Of a DNA stretch of 64,000 nucleotides, positions 41,365 to 50,331 are shown in pieces (within the stretch, counting starts at the first letter, position 1; each line of letters opens with the position of its first letter). The position numbers and the translations under genes are program-made. The DNA is from Sulfurimonas sp. HSL3-2 (lineage in GTDB: Bacteria; Campylobacterota; Campylobacteria; Campylobacterales; Sulfurimonadaceae), in NCBI RefSeq assembly GCF_039645965.1, contig NZ_CP147917.1:1984001-2048000 (forward strand), in the 5' to 3' direction. A model generated the notes under the pieces. It saw only the letters and a list, made by a program, of their open reading frames with translations, searched no databases and was not told where the DNA came from.

Positions 41365-42568
41365 TTTTTTTCAAAACGGCGTTATTACGACACTACAACG
41401 TTTAGGTGAACGTTCTTTAGAAGATATGGAAAAAGAGCTCGAAGGTTATGCCCAGCGCCACCATATGGTACTGCTGTTGCCGGCTCTTTACTCCGAGTTT
41501 GAGACTCCTGCGATGCAAAAGATCATCGAAGAACTCAAAGATGTCAAATATCTTTATAAGATCATTTTAGGACTTGATCGCGCGACTCAGGAGCAGTTTG
41601 AAGAGGTCAAACAGCGCATGAGTGTCCTTCCCTGTGAAGTTGACGTGCTATGGAACGACGGACCCAATATACAGCAGTTTTACTCCCAGCTAACCGATGA
41701 GGGATTCCCCGGCTTAAACACTCCGGGCAAAGGGCGAAATGTCTGGACAATGCTCGGATACGGTCTCACCGATCAGGATGCATATGCTTTTGCCCTGCAT
41801 GACTGCGACATCGTAAACTACAGCAGAGAGATCGTAGCACGGCTCTTTTTCCCTATTGTCCACCCTGCTCTTGATTTTGAGTTTAATAAGGGCTTTTACT
41901 CCCGTGTGACTGACCGTCTTCACGGCAGAGTCACACGCCTTTTCTACACCCCTTTGATCACTTCACTGACAAAAGTCTTCGGTTCAAACCGCTATCTTGA
42001 CTACATGGAGAGCTTTCGTTACGCTCTCTCGGGTGAGTTTGCTTTTATTCGCTCTTTGGGACGCGGTATCGCCATCTCTCCTACTTGGGGATTAGAGGTC
42101 TCGACACTCAGTGAAGTCTACAAGAACACTTCTAACCGCCGTATCTGCCAGACGGAGATCATGGATAGCTATGAACATAAGCACCAAGAGCTAGGTTCCA
42201 AAGAGGATGGAGGAGGTGTCTACAAAATGGCGTGCGATATCGCCAAGACACTTTTTCGCTTTATGGCGCAGGAGGGTGTCGTTTTTTCAAAAGCGACTTT
42301 TAAGACCCTTGAAGCTACCTATTTTCAGGAATCCAGATTTGAGATCTCCAAATACAATGCACTGAGTAAAGTCAACGGATTAGAATATAACCGTGAAAAA
42401 GAGATAAACGCTGTCAATGCTTTTCAAGAGGCGATCAACAAAGCTGCAGAAGAGTTTTATGATGATCCGATGGGTGTCCCGTCACTCTCTCAATGGACAA
42501 CAGTACGTTCTGTTCTACCGCATTTTTCAGATAAGTTTGTCAAACTTGTTTGTGAGGATAATAAATAA
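41354..42568 (+). CDS. glucosyl-3-phosphoglycerate synthase (GpgS-like glycosyltransferase)
   Basis: A 404-residue family GT81-like glycosyltransferase. Segments LLPALYSEFETPAM, IILGLDRATQEQ, GKGRNVWTMLGYGL and the DxD-type FALHDCDIVNYSRE fit GpgS, which joins glucose from UDP- or ADP-glucose to 3-phosphoglycerate. RSLGRGIAISPTWGLEVSTL is another marker. The GalU gene at the end of the operon points to UDP-glucose as donor. A mannosyl (MpgS) specificity is possible but less likely with this set. The end overlaps the next start by one base (TAATG). Confidence 0.88.
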   Translation: MMADFFQNGVITTLQRLGERSLEDMEKELEGYAQRHHMVLLLPALYSEFETPAMQKIIEELKDVKYLYKIILGLDRATQEQFEEVKQRMSVLPCEVDVLWNDGPNIQQFYSQLTDEGFPGLNTPGKGRNVWTMLGYGLTDQDAYAFALHDCDIVNYSREIVARLFFPIVHPALDFEFNKGFYSRVTDRLHGRVTRLFYTPLITSLTKVFGSNRYLDYMESFRYALSGEFAFIRSLGRGIAISPTWGLEVSTLSEVYKNTSNRRICQTEIMDSYEHKHQELGSKEDGGGVYKMACDIAKTLFRFMAQEGVVFSKATFKTLEATYFQESRFEISKYNALSKVNGLEYNREKEINAVNAFQEAINKAAEEFYDDPMGVPSLSQWTTVRSVLPHFSDKFVKLVCEDNK

Positions 42569-44301
42569 TGCACATCTCAAACCCGGAACATTCTATCAAC
42601 AAACGCCTGCATCAGCTATACCCAGAAGCGATCGCCGAGCAGGCACTCCACTCGATCATCGACCTTATCTTCAAATACAAAAGCCGTATCGACTCAAAAC
42701 CCTATCATCTCAGTGAAAAAGATGTGATCCTCATCACCTACGGAGATCAGATCCAGCGCCACCATGAGCCATCGCTCCAGACGCTCTGCGATTTTATGGA
42801 TAACCATCTTCAGGGCACCATCAACTCTGTTCATATACTGCCTTTTTATCCCTCCTCCTCCGACGGCGGTTTTTCGGTGGTAAACTACAGCCGTGTAGAC
42901 CCGCATATGGGCTCATGGAGAGAGATCGACGTCATAGCCTTAAAATACCGCCTGATGGTAGACGGTGTCATCAACCATGTCTCCCAGTTTTCGGATTGGT
43001 TTAAAGCCTATCTTGCAGGTGACAGCTACTTTAAAGACTATTTCATCGAGGTCGATCCCGCAACTGACCTTTCAAAAGTCATCCGCCCTAGATCAACACC
43101 CGTACTCAGTGAGTTTGTGGACAATGCCGGAAAGATCCACCATATTTGGACGACCTTCAGTAAAGATCAGGTCGATCTCAACTATAAAAACCACCGTGTT
43201 CTGCGTAATGTCCTGGACGCACTTTTTTACTACATAGAAAAGGGTGCGACACTTATCCGTCTGGATGCCATCGCATTTGTATGGAAAGAGATCGGAACAG
43301 AATGTGTGCATCTTAAGCAGACCCATGAACTGATACAGCTGATGCGTGAAGTCCTGCATGAGGTCTCACCGGAAGTTATCATCATCACGGAGACCAATGT
43401 CCCCCATAGCGAAAACGTATCCTATTTTGGAAGCGGAGACGATGAAGCGCAGATGGTTTATAACTTTGCCCTGCCGCCGCTGCTTATACACTCCATCCTT
43501 CATCAAGACACCCAGACATTGACGAAGTGGGCGCAGTCGCTTGAGCTCCCAAATGACAAAGTCTGTTTTTTTAATTTTACGGCAAGTCATGACGGTATCG
43601 GACTGCGTCCGGTTCAAAACATCCTCAATGATGACGAGATCGACTACATGATACAAAAGGTACAAGAGTACGGCGGTCTGGTCTCATACCGGGCAGAAGC
43701 CGACGGAACCGAGAGTCCTTATGAGCTCAACTGCAGCTATATAGACGCCCTCACTCATCCCGACGAAAGTGATGCCCTCCGCCTAAAACGCATGCTCTTA
43801 GCACAAGGTACACTTCTAGCTATGCCCGGTGTCCCCGGGATATATTTTCACTCAATGGTAGGTTCGCGTAACTATCTTGACGGTGTCAAACACAGTGGTA
43901 TCAACCGTAATATCAATCGTGAGAAGTACCATATAGACTGGCTTGAAAACGAGTTAAGTACGCAGGGCAGTCTGCCAAAGAGCATCTTTGACAGTATGAA
44001 AAAGCTTATCTCTATCCGTACTCATGAAGCGGCATTCAACCCGTTTGGAAGGTTTGAGTTTTTTGACATCGATCCGCGTCTTTTTACAATATATCAAGTC
44101 TGTTCAAAAGATGAGGAAGAGATCTTCGCCATTCATAACTTTGCAAACGAGACAGTGCAGTGTACTCTGCCATTTTCTAAAGAGTACCCATGCATCGACC
44201 TTATTTCCGGCAAAGAATTTGACGACGGCGAGACCATTACACTAGAGCCCTATCAGATGATGTGGCTTAAAAATCAATCACATAAAAAGGAACACCTATG
44301 A
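42568..44301 (+). CDS. GH13_18 phosphorylase, likely glucosylglycerate phosphorylase
   Basis: A 577-residue sucrose-phosphorylase-like (GH13 subfamily 18) protein. GH13 motifs: FYPSSSDGGFSVVNYSRVD, DGVINHVSQFSDW, IRLDAIAFVWKE (nucleophile Asp), ITETNVPHSENVSYFG (acid/base Glu region) and SHDGIGLRP. Known enzymes with this sequence type (for example E. coli YcjM) phosphorolyse glucosylglycerate to glucose-1-phosphate and glycerate. Sucrose or glucosylglycerol are other possible substrates, but the neighbouring synthase, phosphatase and glycerate kinase genes favour glucosylglycerate. It overlaps galU by 4 bases. Confidence 0.88.
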   Translation: MHISNPEHSINKRLHQLYPEAIAEQALHSIIDLIFKYKSRIDSKPYHLSEKDVILITYGDQIQRHHEPSLQTLCDFMDNHLQGTINSVHILPFYPSSSDGGFSVVNYSRVDPHMGSWREIDVIALKYRLMVDGVINHVSQFSDWFKAYLAGDSYFKDYFIEVDPATDLSKVIRPRSTPVLSEFVDNAGKIHHIWTTFSKDQVDLNYKNHRVLRNVLDALFYYIEKGATLIRLDAIAFVWKEIGTECVHLKQTHELIQLMREVLHEVSPEVIIITETNVPHSENVSYFGSGDDEAQMVYNFALPPLLIHSILHQDTQTLTKWAQSLELPNDKVCFFNFTASHDGIGLRPVQNILNDDEIDYMIQKVQEYGGLVSYRAEADGTESPYELNCSYIDALTHPDESDALRLKRMLLAQGTLLAMPGVPGIYFHSMVGSRNYLDGVKHSGINRNINREKYHIDWLENELSTQGSLPKSIFDSMKKLISIRTHEAAFNPFGRFEFFDIDPRLFTIYQVCSKDEEEIFAIHNFANETVQCTLPFSKEYPCIDLISGKEFDDGETITLEPYQMMWLKNQSHKKEHL

Positions 44302-45125
44302 TAAAAAAATGTCTATTCCCCGCAGCCGGATACGGAACCCGCTTTCTTCCCGCTACAAAAGCGATGCCAAAAGAGATGCTGCCCGTACTTACTAAACCAT
44401 TAATCCAGTACGGTGTCGAAGAGGCGATGGAAGCAGGATGTGACGTTATGGCTATCATCACGGGACGCGGAAAGCGTGCCATAACAGACCACTTTGACAT
44501 CTCTTACGAGCTTGAACATCAGATCCAAGGTTCTTCTAAAGAGGAAATGCTAAGCGAGATCCGTAATATCCTTGACAAATGTACCTTCACCTATACCCGT
44601 CAAAACGAGATGAAAGGTCTGGGTGATGCGATCTACAAAGGCAATGTGCTTGTCGGATTTGCCAACCCTTTTGCAGTGATCTTGGCAGATGACCTCTGCT
44701 ACAATTCAGACGGTCCGGGAGTGCTCAAACAGATGGTAGATCTTTACAGCAAATATAAATGTTGTATCGTCGCTACCATGGAAGTACCTCATGACGAAGT
44801 ACATAAGTACGGTGTGATCGAAGGTAGAGAGATTGAAGACGGCGTCTTTATGGTCGATAACATGGTCGAAAAACCAAAAACTGAAGATGCCCCTTCAAAC
44901 CTTGCCGTCATTGGACGCTATATCCTTACACCGGATATCTTCGATGTCATCAAAGAGACAAAACCGGGTAAAAACGGAGAGCTTCAGATCACTGATGCTC
45001 TTTGTGAACAGGCTAAAAAAGGGATGGTCATCGCTTATAAATTTAAAGGAAAAAGATTCGACTGCGGAAGTGTAGACGGTTTTGTCGAAGCGACAAACTT
45101 CTTTTATCAACTAGAGCGCCAATAG
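44298..45125 (+). CDS. galU: UTP-glucose-1-phosphate uridylyltransferase
   Basis: A 275-residue GalU, starting MIKKCLFPAAGYGTRFLPAT; then AMPKEMLPVLTKPLIQYGVEE, AVILADDLCYN and FDCGSVDGF. It makes UDP-glucose from glucose-1-phosphate and UTP. As the last gene of the operon it can return the glucose-1-phosphate made by the phosphorylase to UDP-glucose for the synthase. ATGA overlap with the upstream gene. Confidence 0.95.
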   Translation: MIKKCLFPAAGYGTRFLPATKAMPKEMLPVLTKPLIQYGVEEAMEAGCDVMAIITGRGKRAITDHFDISYELEHQIQGSSKEEMLSEIRNILDKCTFTYTRQNEMKGLGDAIYKGNVLVGFANPFAVILADDLCYNSDGPGVLKQMVDLYSKYKCCIVATMEVPHDEVHKYGVIEGREIEDGVFMVDNMVEKPKTEDAPSNLAVIGRYILTPDIFDVIKETKPGKNGELQITDALCEQAKKGMVIAYKFKGKRFDCGSVDGFVEATNFFYQLERQ

Positions 45126-45208
45126 TAGTCGTTCAAAACAGACTGCTATTCACTGCTTTAAGCATATATTTACTTACTAACACACATAATATAAAAAAGG
45201 AAATTAAA

Positions 45209-45370
45209 ATGCTTAAATCGATTTTACTTATCATCATGGCAACGATCGCCTTGACTTTTAGCGCATGTTCATCATCACAGCCGTCAGGACAACCGGCACA
45301 CAATTCAGACGCTGTAATGTGGCAACAGTTTCAATCTGATAAAGCTGTAAATTCACTTGATAAAGAGTGA
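45209..45370 (+). CDS. small lipoprotein
   Basis: A 53-residue frame with a lipoprotein signal peptide: MLKSILLIIMATIALTFSAC, the Cys being the lipid site. The mature part of about 34 residues is Ser/Gln-rich (SSSQPSGQPAHNSD) and ends SLDKE. A good AAAAAAGGAAA ribosome site lies upstream and a strong terminator after it. Function unknown. It lies 83 bases after galU and may be part of the same transcript. Confidence 0.75.
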   Translation: MLKSILLIIMATIALTFSACSSSQPSGQPAHNSDAVMWQQFQSDKAVNSLDKE

Positions 45371-45381
45371 GATAATATAAC

Positions 45382-45418
45382 GGAGATCAATTCTTACGGA
45401 TGGATCTCCTCTTTTTTT
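45382..45418 (+). terminator. terminator after galU and the lipoprotein gene
   Basis: GGAGATC pairs with GATCTCC across a 14-base loop and is followed by a CTCTTTTTTT run, a classic intrinsic terminator. The convergent gene at 45417 ends in the T-run. Confidence 0.85.
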
Positions 45419-45896
45419 AAAGCCCGTTACCCCACATGTGCATCTTCTTTGCCATAATGAGATCGTACCCTTCTATGATATCTATCTCGTTTGGGGCACG
45501 GAACTCATGCTGTTCCAGGGTTGCTTTCACCTTTTGGATATCCATGCTTCCCTCTTCTTCGATGATGATGATATATGCAGCATTAGCGAGCGTCATATAT
45601 GCATTTTTGAGCATCCTTCCCTGTTGTGAATGCTTTAAAAACACCTCATGAAAGATGACGATATCGTTGTCTCTGGGCAAAGCTCGAAACATATCATCAT
45701 AATTAGCTATGTTTTGAACTCTCATGTTCTCAGCCGACTCTACTGTCTCATCACTGTAGATCGCCAGGTTTAGCTTTCCGCCTACACCACCCAGCATCTC
45801 CAAGAGTATCGAAGTCATCTCATCGACTTTGGAGGTTACATGTAAGATGGTGTATCCGGGAAGTGGATTTATCAGCTCTTTAATACGCGAGATCAT
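45417..45896 (-). CDS. cytosolic protein of unknown function
   Basis: A 159-residue protein without signal or membrane helices. The pattern TILHVTSKVDEMTSILLEML, RALPRDNDIVIFHEVF, MLKNAYMTLANAAYIIIIEE is like a SAM-methyltransferase or Rossmann fold in which the usual Gly-rich motif is weak (GGVGGKLNLAIY). It overlaps the gene at 46182 by 17 bases. I assign no function. An exact TTACATGTAA lies at 45836. Confidence 0.65.
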   Translation of the reverse strand: MISRIKELINPLPGYTILHVTSKVDEMTSILLEMLGGVGGKLNLAIYSDETVESAENMRVQNIANYDDMFRALPRDNDIVIFHEVFLKHSQQGRMLKNAYMTLANAAYIIIIEEEGSMDIQKVKATLEQHEFRAPNEIDIIEGYDLIMAKKMHMWGNGL

Positions 45897-46182
45897 GGAG
45901 TTCTTTAAACAGATATGCTTCTACTATGTCGTCGATATATCTTTGCGTATGAGCGACAAGCACCTGCATCTGCTCTTCGATAAAAGGCCAGACATATTCA
46001 TTGTCGTCACACACTACGACCGTCTCTGCAATAGGTTCAAAATCTTCTCTCTTATCTGCAAACAAGATCTCTACGACCTGCCCCTCTTCCACCACAAGCA
46101 TCGCCCATTTAACGACATCGTTTATCTTGCAAAGCTTTGCTTCTTCTACGTCGTCACAGTCCATTGCCAATAAAATATTCAT
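45880..46182 (-). CDS. small protein, possibly NifX/NifB-cofactor-carrier-like
   Basis: A 100-residue cytosolic protein, MNILLAMDCDDVEEAKLCK... with WAMLVVEEGQVVEILFADKRED. Its short alpha/beta layout is like the NifX/dinitrogenase iron-molybdenum-cofactor family, in which the usual start is a K-I-A-I-x-x-D strand, but the match is loose. It overlaps the next gene in a two-gene unit. No nif genes are in the window. Confidence 0.5.
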   Translation of the reverse strand: MNILLAMDCDDVEEAKLCKINDVVKWAMLVVEEGQVVEILFADKREDFEPIAETVVVCDDNEYVWPFIEEQMQVLVAHTQRYIDDIVEAYLFKELHDLAY

Positions 46183-46274
46183 ATTATCATTCCTAATTTT
46201 TTTGAGATTCTATCATTATTTATATATTACTATAACTTAGCTATACTCTTAATAGTTAAATTTAAAGGTCGCTT

Positions 46275-47597
46275 ATGAAAAAGTTACTGATACTTTACAC
46301 ACTTGGCTCCTCTTTACTTTTTGGCTCTACTATCTCAAACGAGCCTCTTTCTACTTCTCTTGTAGTCTATAACTCAAATCTTGCACTCGTGCATGAAAAA
46401 AGAGAACTCTATTTAGACAAAGACCGAAGCACCATTATCTATAACGGAGTAGCCTCCAACATCATCACCGACAGCGTCAATATATCGCTTCCAAGCAGTG
46501 TGACCCTCTTTTCGCAACAGTACCGTTACGATAAGCTCGAACTCTCTAAACTGCTGCAAAAGAACATTGGCGAAGAGGTGCGTTATGAGGAGGATAAAGC
46601 TATCCTGCTCTCTTTTAACGGTCAAAATGCCATCGTCAAAAACGAACGCGGTCATATCTATAGTGTGGATGCGAAAAAACTCGCTTTTCTTTCCATCCCA
46701 TCGACACTCATTCTGAAGCCCTCTCTTGTGTGGAACCTCTACTCGCCAAAGAAGATGAAACAAGATATCTCTGTGGATTATCTTGTAAGAGGCATTAGCT
46801 GGAAGAGCGACTATATCCTCCGCGTTGCAAATGACAAGGCAGACCTCACGGGATGGATCACCATAGACAATAGAAGCGGTAAGCCATATGTCGACTCGAA
46901 GCTTTCTGTTTTAGCCGGCGATGTAGCAGTAAACACTCCTGTTTATAAACAAAGAGCTTATGATATGCTTGCCGAAAAAGCGGCTCCCATGACTGATGTA
47001 ACAACTGCTCCGCTGCAGGGGTACCATATCTACTCCATTCCATTTAAAGTGACTCTTGCCGACAATGAAAAGACGCAGATCAAGTTCATCCAAAAGAACA
47101 ACATTCTCATAGAAAAACTCTATAGTGCCATGATGAGCCATCCTGACTATCTAAGCCAAAAGAGAGAACATCAGGTCGATCAGACCATTACTTTCAAAAA
47201 CAAAGATTATGAGCTTCCTAAAGGTGTTATACGTACCTATACGAAGTTTCAAGACGACACGGTCTTTACAGGAGAAGCTAACATAGCCCACACTCCAAAA
47301 AACGATACCGTCAAGGTCACCATAGGAAAAGCGTTTGATATAAAAGCAAGCGAGAGCATCGTAAAACGCACAAGCACAAAAACTTATCTTGATGAGGAGC
47401 TTCTCTACAGCATCAAAAACTCTACGGACAAGACAAAAACAGTCACGCTCAAAGTCCCGTTTGTAAAAAATGAAAACGCTAAAGTGATCACATCACAACC
47501 ACACAGTTTCAAAGACGGCTACATCATCTTTGACGTACATGTAAAAGCAAACAACGAGGAGAAGTTCAAAGTAAGGTATGAGATTAAAAGATATTAG
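46275..47597 (+). CDS. exported DUF4139-domain protein
   Basis: A 440-residue protein with signal peptide (about 1-18, MKKLLILYTLGSSLLFGS). The DUF4139 pattern appears as SLVVYNSNLALVHEKREL and VDYLVRGISWKSDYILR, then WITIDNRSGKPYVDSKLSVLAG. The second half is beta-rich (DETLLYSIKNSTDKTKTVTLK). The function of DUF4139 is unknown; the domain is found in envelope proteins of many bacteria. A TATACT -10 box lies at 46242-46247. Confidence 0.82.
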   Translation: MKKLLILYTLGSSLLFGSTISNEPLSTSLVVYNSNLALVHEKRELYLDKDRSTIIYNGVASNIITDSVNISLPSSVTLFSQQYRYDKLELSKLLQKNIGEEVRYEEDKAILLSFNGQNAIVKNERGHIYSVDAKKLAFLSIPSTLILKPSLVWNLYSPKKMKQDISVDYLVRGISWKSDYILRVANDKADLTGWITIDNRSGKPYVDSKLSVLAGDVAVNTPVYKQRAYDMLAEKAAPMTDVTTAPLQGYHIYSIPFKVTLADNEKTQIKFIQKNNILIEKLYSAMMSHPDYLSQKREHQVDQTITFKNKDYELPKGVIRTYTKFQDDTVFTGEANIAHTPKNDTVKVTIGKAFDIKASESIVKRTSTKTYLDEELLYSIKNSTDKTKTVTLKVPFVKNENAKVITSQPHSFKDGYIIFDVHVKANNEEKFKVRYEIKRY

Positions 47598-47641
47598 AAA
47601 AAAAGTAGAAGTTAAAAACAAGGATTAAAAATTTTAGATTT

Positions 47642-47717
47642 AGTGTAAGTTGTGTCCAAGTCGGACTGAGGTAGCACTAGCAGTGCACCGACGTCCGTTT
47701 TGGACGCAAGGTACACT
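47642..47717. repeat. 76-base near-palindrome after porB, MITE-like or terminator
   Basis: The two ends are imperfect inverted repeats of about 25 bases: AGTGTA, TTG, GTCCAA and CGGAC match on both sides, with 2-base internal loops. A perfect GCACT/AGTGC stem lies in the middle. The whole element folds into one long hairpin in RNA or DNA. It sits between convergent genes (DUF4139 gene and porB), 17 bases past the porB stop. It could be a transcription barrier or a short insertion remnant. No T-run follows. Confidence 0.6.
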
Positions 47718-47733
47718 GAAGATGAAGCTTTTA

Positions 47734-48690
47734 TTAGACGCGTGCTTCTTCGCGGCGTTGTAGATATGCCCATTGCTTATCTACACGCTCTTGCCACTCT
47801 TTGATAAGGTATTTGTATTCATCTTTGAAAAGATGTTTGAAACGACCTTGAGCTGCAAGATATTCCTCTACAGGAACGATGTTTTTAGGACGGTAAGTGA
47901 TGTTTAACTCATGTCCGTCGATGATCTCGTAAAGTGGGAACACTAAAGAGTCTGTAGCTAGATCAGAGATCGCCATAGTGTCTTTAGGATCGAACTTCCA
48001 CTCAGTTGTACAAGCACTCATAGCATTGATAAATACAGGACCGTCAACTGAAAAACCGTGTTGGATCTTCTTGACCATGTCTTTCCATTTATTTGGAGCA
48101 ACTTGCGCAGAGTATGGGATACCGTGAGAAGCCATGATCGCAACCATGTCTTTTTTGTTTTGTTTCTCACCGTAGCTTTTACGACCTGCCGGAGAAGTCG
48201 TAGCGCTTGAACCGATAGGTGTTGAAGATGAACGTTGTCCACCAGTGTTCGCATATACTTCATTGTCAAGTACAACGTGCATGATGTTGTGTCCACGTTC
48301 CATACAACCAGAGATCCATTGGAAACCGATATCGTAAGATGCACCGTCACCTGCAAAAGAGATGAACTTAGGATCACGATCAGGTTGTTTTAGACGACCT
48401 TTTCTTTTGAGCGCTTTATGCATAGCTTCAGCACCTGCAACAGCAGTCGAACCGTTTTCAAAACCGATATGTATCCATGAAGCATCCCAAGATGTATATG
48501 GATAAACCGCTGTACAAACCTCTAGACATCCAGTAGATGCAGAAAGGATAAGATCATCGTTTGTAGCATTTAGTACTTCACGAACGATAATAGAGTGAGC
48601 ACAACCTGGACAAAGAAGATTTGCACCCTCAAAACGATCCGCTGATGTTGAGAACTCTTTTAAGTTTTTTATTTTTTTCATTTCACTCAT
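47734..48690 (-). CDS. porB: pyruvate:acceptor oxidoreductase, beta subunit
   Basis: A 318-residue TPP-binding subunit. LCPGCAHSI gives part of the cluster, ISFAGDGASYDIGFQW the TPP/Mg motif, and VLDNEVYANTGGQRSSSTP the end of the site. The C-terminal RRPKNIVPVEEYLAAQ and YLIKEWQERVDKQW match PorB of the Helicobacter four-subunit enzyme. It is the last gene of porG-porD-porA-porB, 12 bases after porA, and is followed by a large folded element. Confidence 0.95.
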   Translation of the reverse strand: MSEMKKIKNLKEFSTSADRFEGANLLCPGCAHSIIVREVLNATNDDLILSASTGCLEVCTAVYPYTSWDASWIHIGFENGSTAVAGAEAMHKALKRKGRLKQPDRDPKFISFAGDGASYDIGFQWISGCMERGHNIMHVVLDNEVYANTGGQRSSSTPIGSSATTSPAGRKSYGEKQNKKDMVAIMASHGIPYSAQVAPNKWKDMVKKIQHGFSVDGPVFINAMSACTTEWKFDPKDTMAISDLATDSLVFPLYEIIDGHELNITYRPKNIVPVEEYLAAQGRFKHLFKDEYKYLIKEWQERVDKQWAYLQRREEARV

Positions 48691-48702
48691 AAGAATCTCC
48701 TT

Positions 48703-49926
48703 CTATAAAAATGCCAGTTTCGGACCGCGAACGCCGATAAACTGTTGTAGTTGAGTTGTAACTTTACCTGCATCAACGTTAGCTTGAAGCTCTTTGAACA
48801 GGTCAACTAAATGAGCTTTTGTAAGGTCACGACCACCTAAACCGTAAACATAACCAGAAAGTAATGCTTTAGTGTCAGTGTTAAAAAGTGCTCCGGCAAG
48901 CTCGTTAAATAGCATACCAGGTGCACCGTTTGGAGATGAACGGTCAAGTGCAGCAATAGCTTTTACATCTTTCAATGTTTCAGCGATCTCAGCAAACGGG
49001 AAAGGTCTGATAACACGTAGACCGACAACACCTGCTTTAATGCCTTGTGCTCTCATCTCTTTTGCGACTTCACGAGCTGTCTCAACTGATGTTCCCATAC
49101 ATACAACGGCAACGTCAGCGTCTTCCATATCGTATTTTTCAACCATGTTGTATTTACGTCCGCTTAGTTTTTCGAACGCATCAAATGCTGCTTGAAGTTT
49201 TGGAGCAACGTTTAGCATAAGGTCTCTGTGTTGACGAGCTTTATGCTCAAAGTGCCAGTCCTCTTCAGTTTGAACACCGTGAGTAACAGGATGGTCAAGG
49301 TCAAGCATATCGTTCATCGGTTGGAATTCACCGACAAATCCGTAAGCTTGATCATCAGTCAAAGTTTTTACACCTTGAGCTGTATGAGAAGTCATGAATC
49401 CGTCTTGGTGAACCATACACGGAAGACGTACATCGTGATCTTCAGCGACTTTGAAAGCTATGAAGTTTAGGTCATACGCTTCTTGCGGGTTGTAAGCATC
49501 AAGCTGTATCCAACCGCTGTCACGTCCAAGATACATATCAGAGTGGTCACCGTTAACGTTAAGCGGCGCAGCAAGTGCACGGTTTACAACGTTAAGTACG
49601 ATCGGTAAACGCATACCTGAAGCTTGGTAAAGTGTCTCTACCATTAGTGCGAAACCTTGAGACGAAGTCGCAGTAGCAACACGTCCACCTGCAGCTGCAG
49701 CACCGATACATCCTGACATTGCAGCATGCTCAGACTCAACCATAACAAATTCACCCTCTACATATCCATCAGCTAAGAACTTAGCGTAACCCTCAACGAT
49801 CGGAGTCGACGGAGTAATAGGATATGCGGCAACAACATCGATCTGACACTGTCTCATAGCTTGAGCAGCAGCGAAGTTACCGTCCCAAACCTCAATGTCA
49901 CGTAGTTCCATTTTATCAAATGCCAT
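48703..49926 (-). CDS. porA: pyruvate:acceptor oxidoreductase, alpha subunit
   Basis: A 407-residue subunit with pyruvate-binding parts: CQIDVVAAYPITPSTPIVE, VESEHAAMSGCIGAAAAG, TATSSQGFALM and LMNVAPK-like region followed by VGLRVIRPFP. The order and sequence fit the Por enzyme of Campylobacterota, which passes electrons to flavodoxin or ferredoxin. It overlaps porD by one base. Confidence 0.95.
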   Translation of the reverse strand: MAFDKMELRDIEVWDGNFAAAQAMRQCQIDVVAAYPITPSTPIVEGYAKFLADGYVEGEFVMVESEHAAMSGCIGAAAAGGRVATATSSQGFALMVETLYQASGMRLPIVLNVVNRALAAPLNVNGDHSDMYLGRDSGWIQLDAYNPQEAYDLNFIAFKVAEDHDVRLPCMVHQDGFMTSHTAQGVKTLTDDQAYGFVGEFQPMNDMLDLDHPVTHGVQTEEDWHFEHKARQHRDLMLNVAPKLQAAFDAFEKLSGRKYNMVEKYDMEDADVAVVCMGTSVETAREVAKEMRAQGIKAGVVGLRVIRPFPFAEIAETLKDVKAIAALDRSSPNGAPGMLFNELAGALFNTDTKALLSGYVYGLGGRDLTKAHLVDLFKELQANVDAGKVTTQLQQFIGVRGPKLAFL

Positions 49927-50324
49927 TATTTTTCTCCTGTCTCTTTACTAGGCCAAGCAGCTAGTGCTTCTTCCTCATCTGTTTGTTCTGAATACATAAG
50001 TAGTGATTTCGGATTTGTAGGACAAACCTCGACACAAATACCACAACCTTTACAGTGATCCATATCCACACCTACCATCTTTTTGTCACGAGAGATGATA
50101 GAGATATCCGGACAATATATCCAACAAAATTGACAATCGATACAATAGTCTTTGTTAAATACCGGTTTTTCTATACGCCAGTCAGCAACACTTGCAGTGA
50201 AAGAGTTATTTTCTGAATAATCTCTGTCCTCTTGATGAGTTGTTGCAATGTCACTTATTGGACCATTAAATGAACGGAGCATCGCACCAATTTCGAATTC
50301 ATCCCATCCTTTATTTGCCATCAT
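49926..50324 (-). CDS. porD: pyruvate:acceptor oxidoreductase, delta subunit (ferredoxin-type)
   Basis: A 132-residue subunit with two [4Fe-4S] motifs, CIDCQFCWIYCPD and CKGCGICVEVCPTNP. It has an N-terminal extension (IGAMLRSFNGPISDI) typical of this small subunit. It is expected to carry electrons from PorB to the acceptor. The start lies 7 bases after the porG stop. Confidence 0.95.
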   Translation of the reverse strand: MMANKGWDEFEIGAMLRSFNGPISDIATTHQEDRDYSENNSFTASVADWRIEKPVFNKDYCIDCQFCWIYCPDISIISRDKKMVGVDMDHCKGCGICVEVCPTNPKSLLMYSEQTDEEEALAAWPSKETGEK

Positions 50325-50331
50325 TCGCTCC

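Noticed and set aside
47642-47717. Integron attC site
   Set aside because: The ends lack the conserved RYYYAAC/GTTRRRY core sites and no integrase is nearby.
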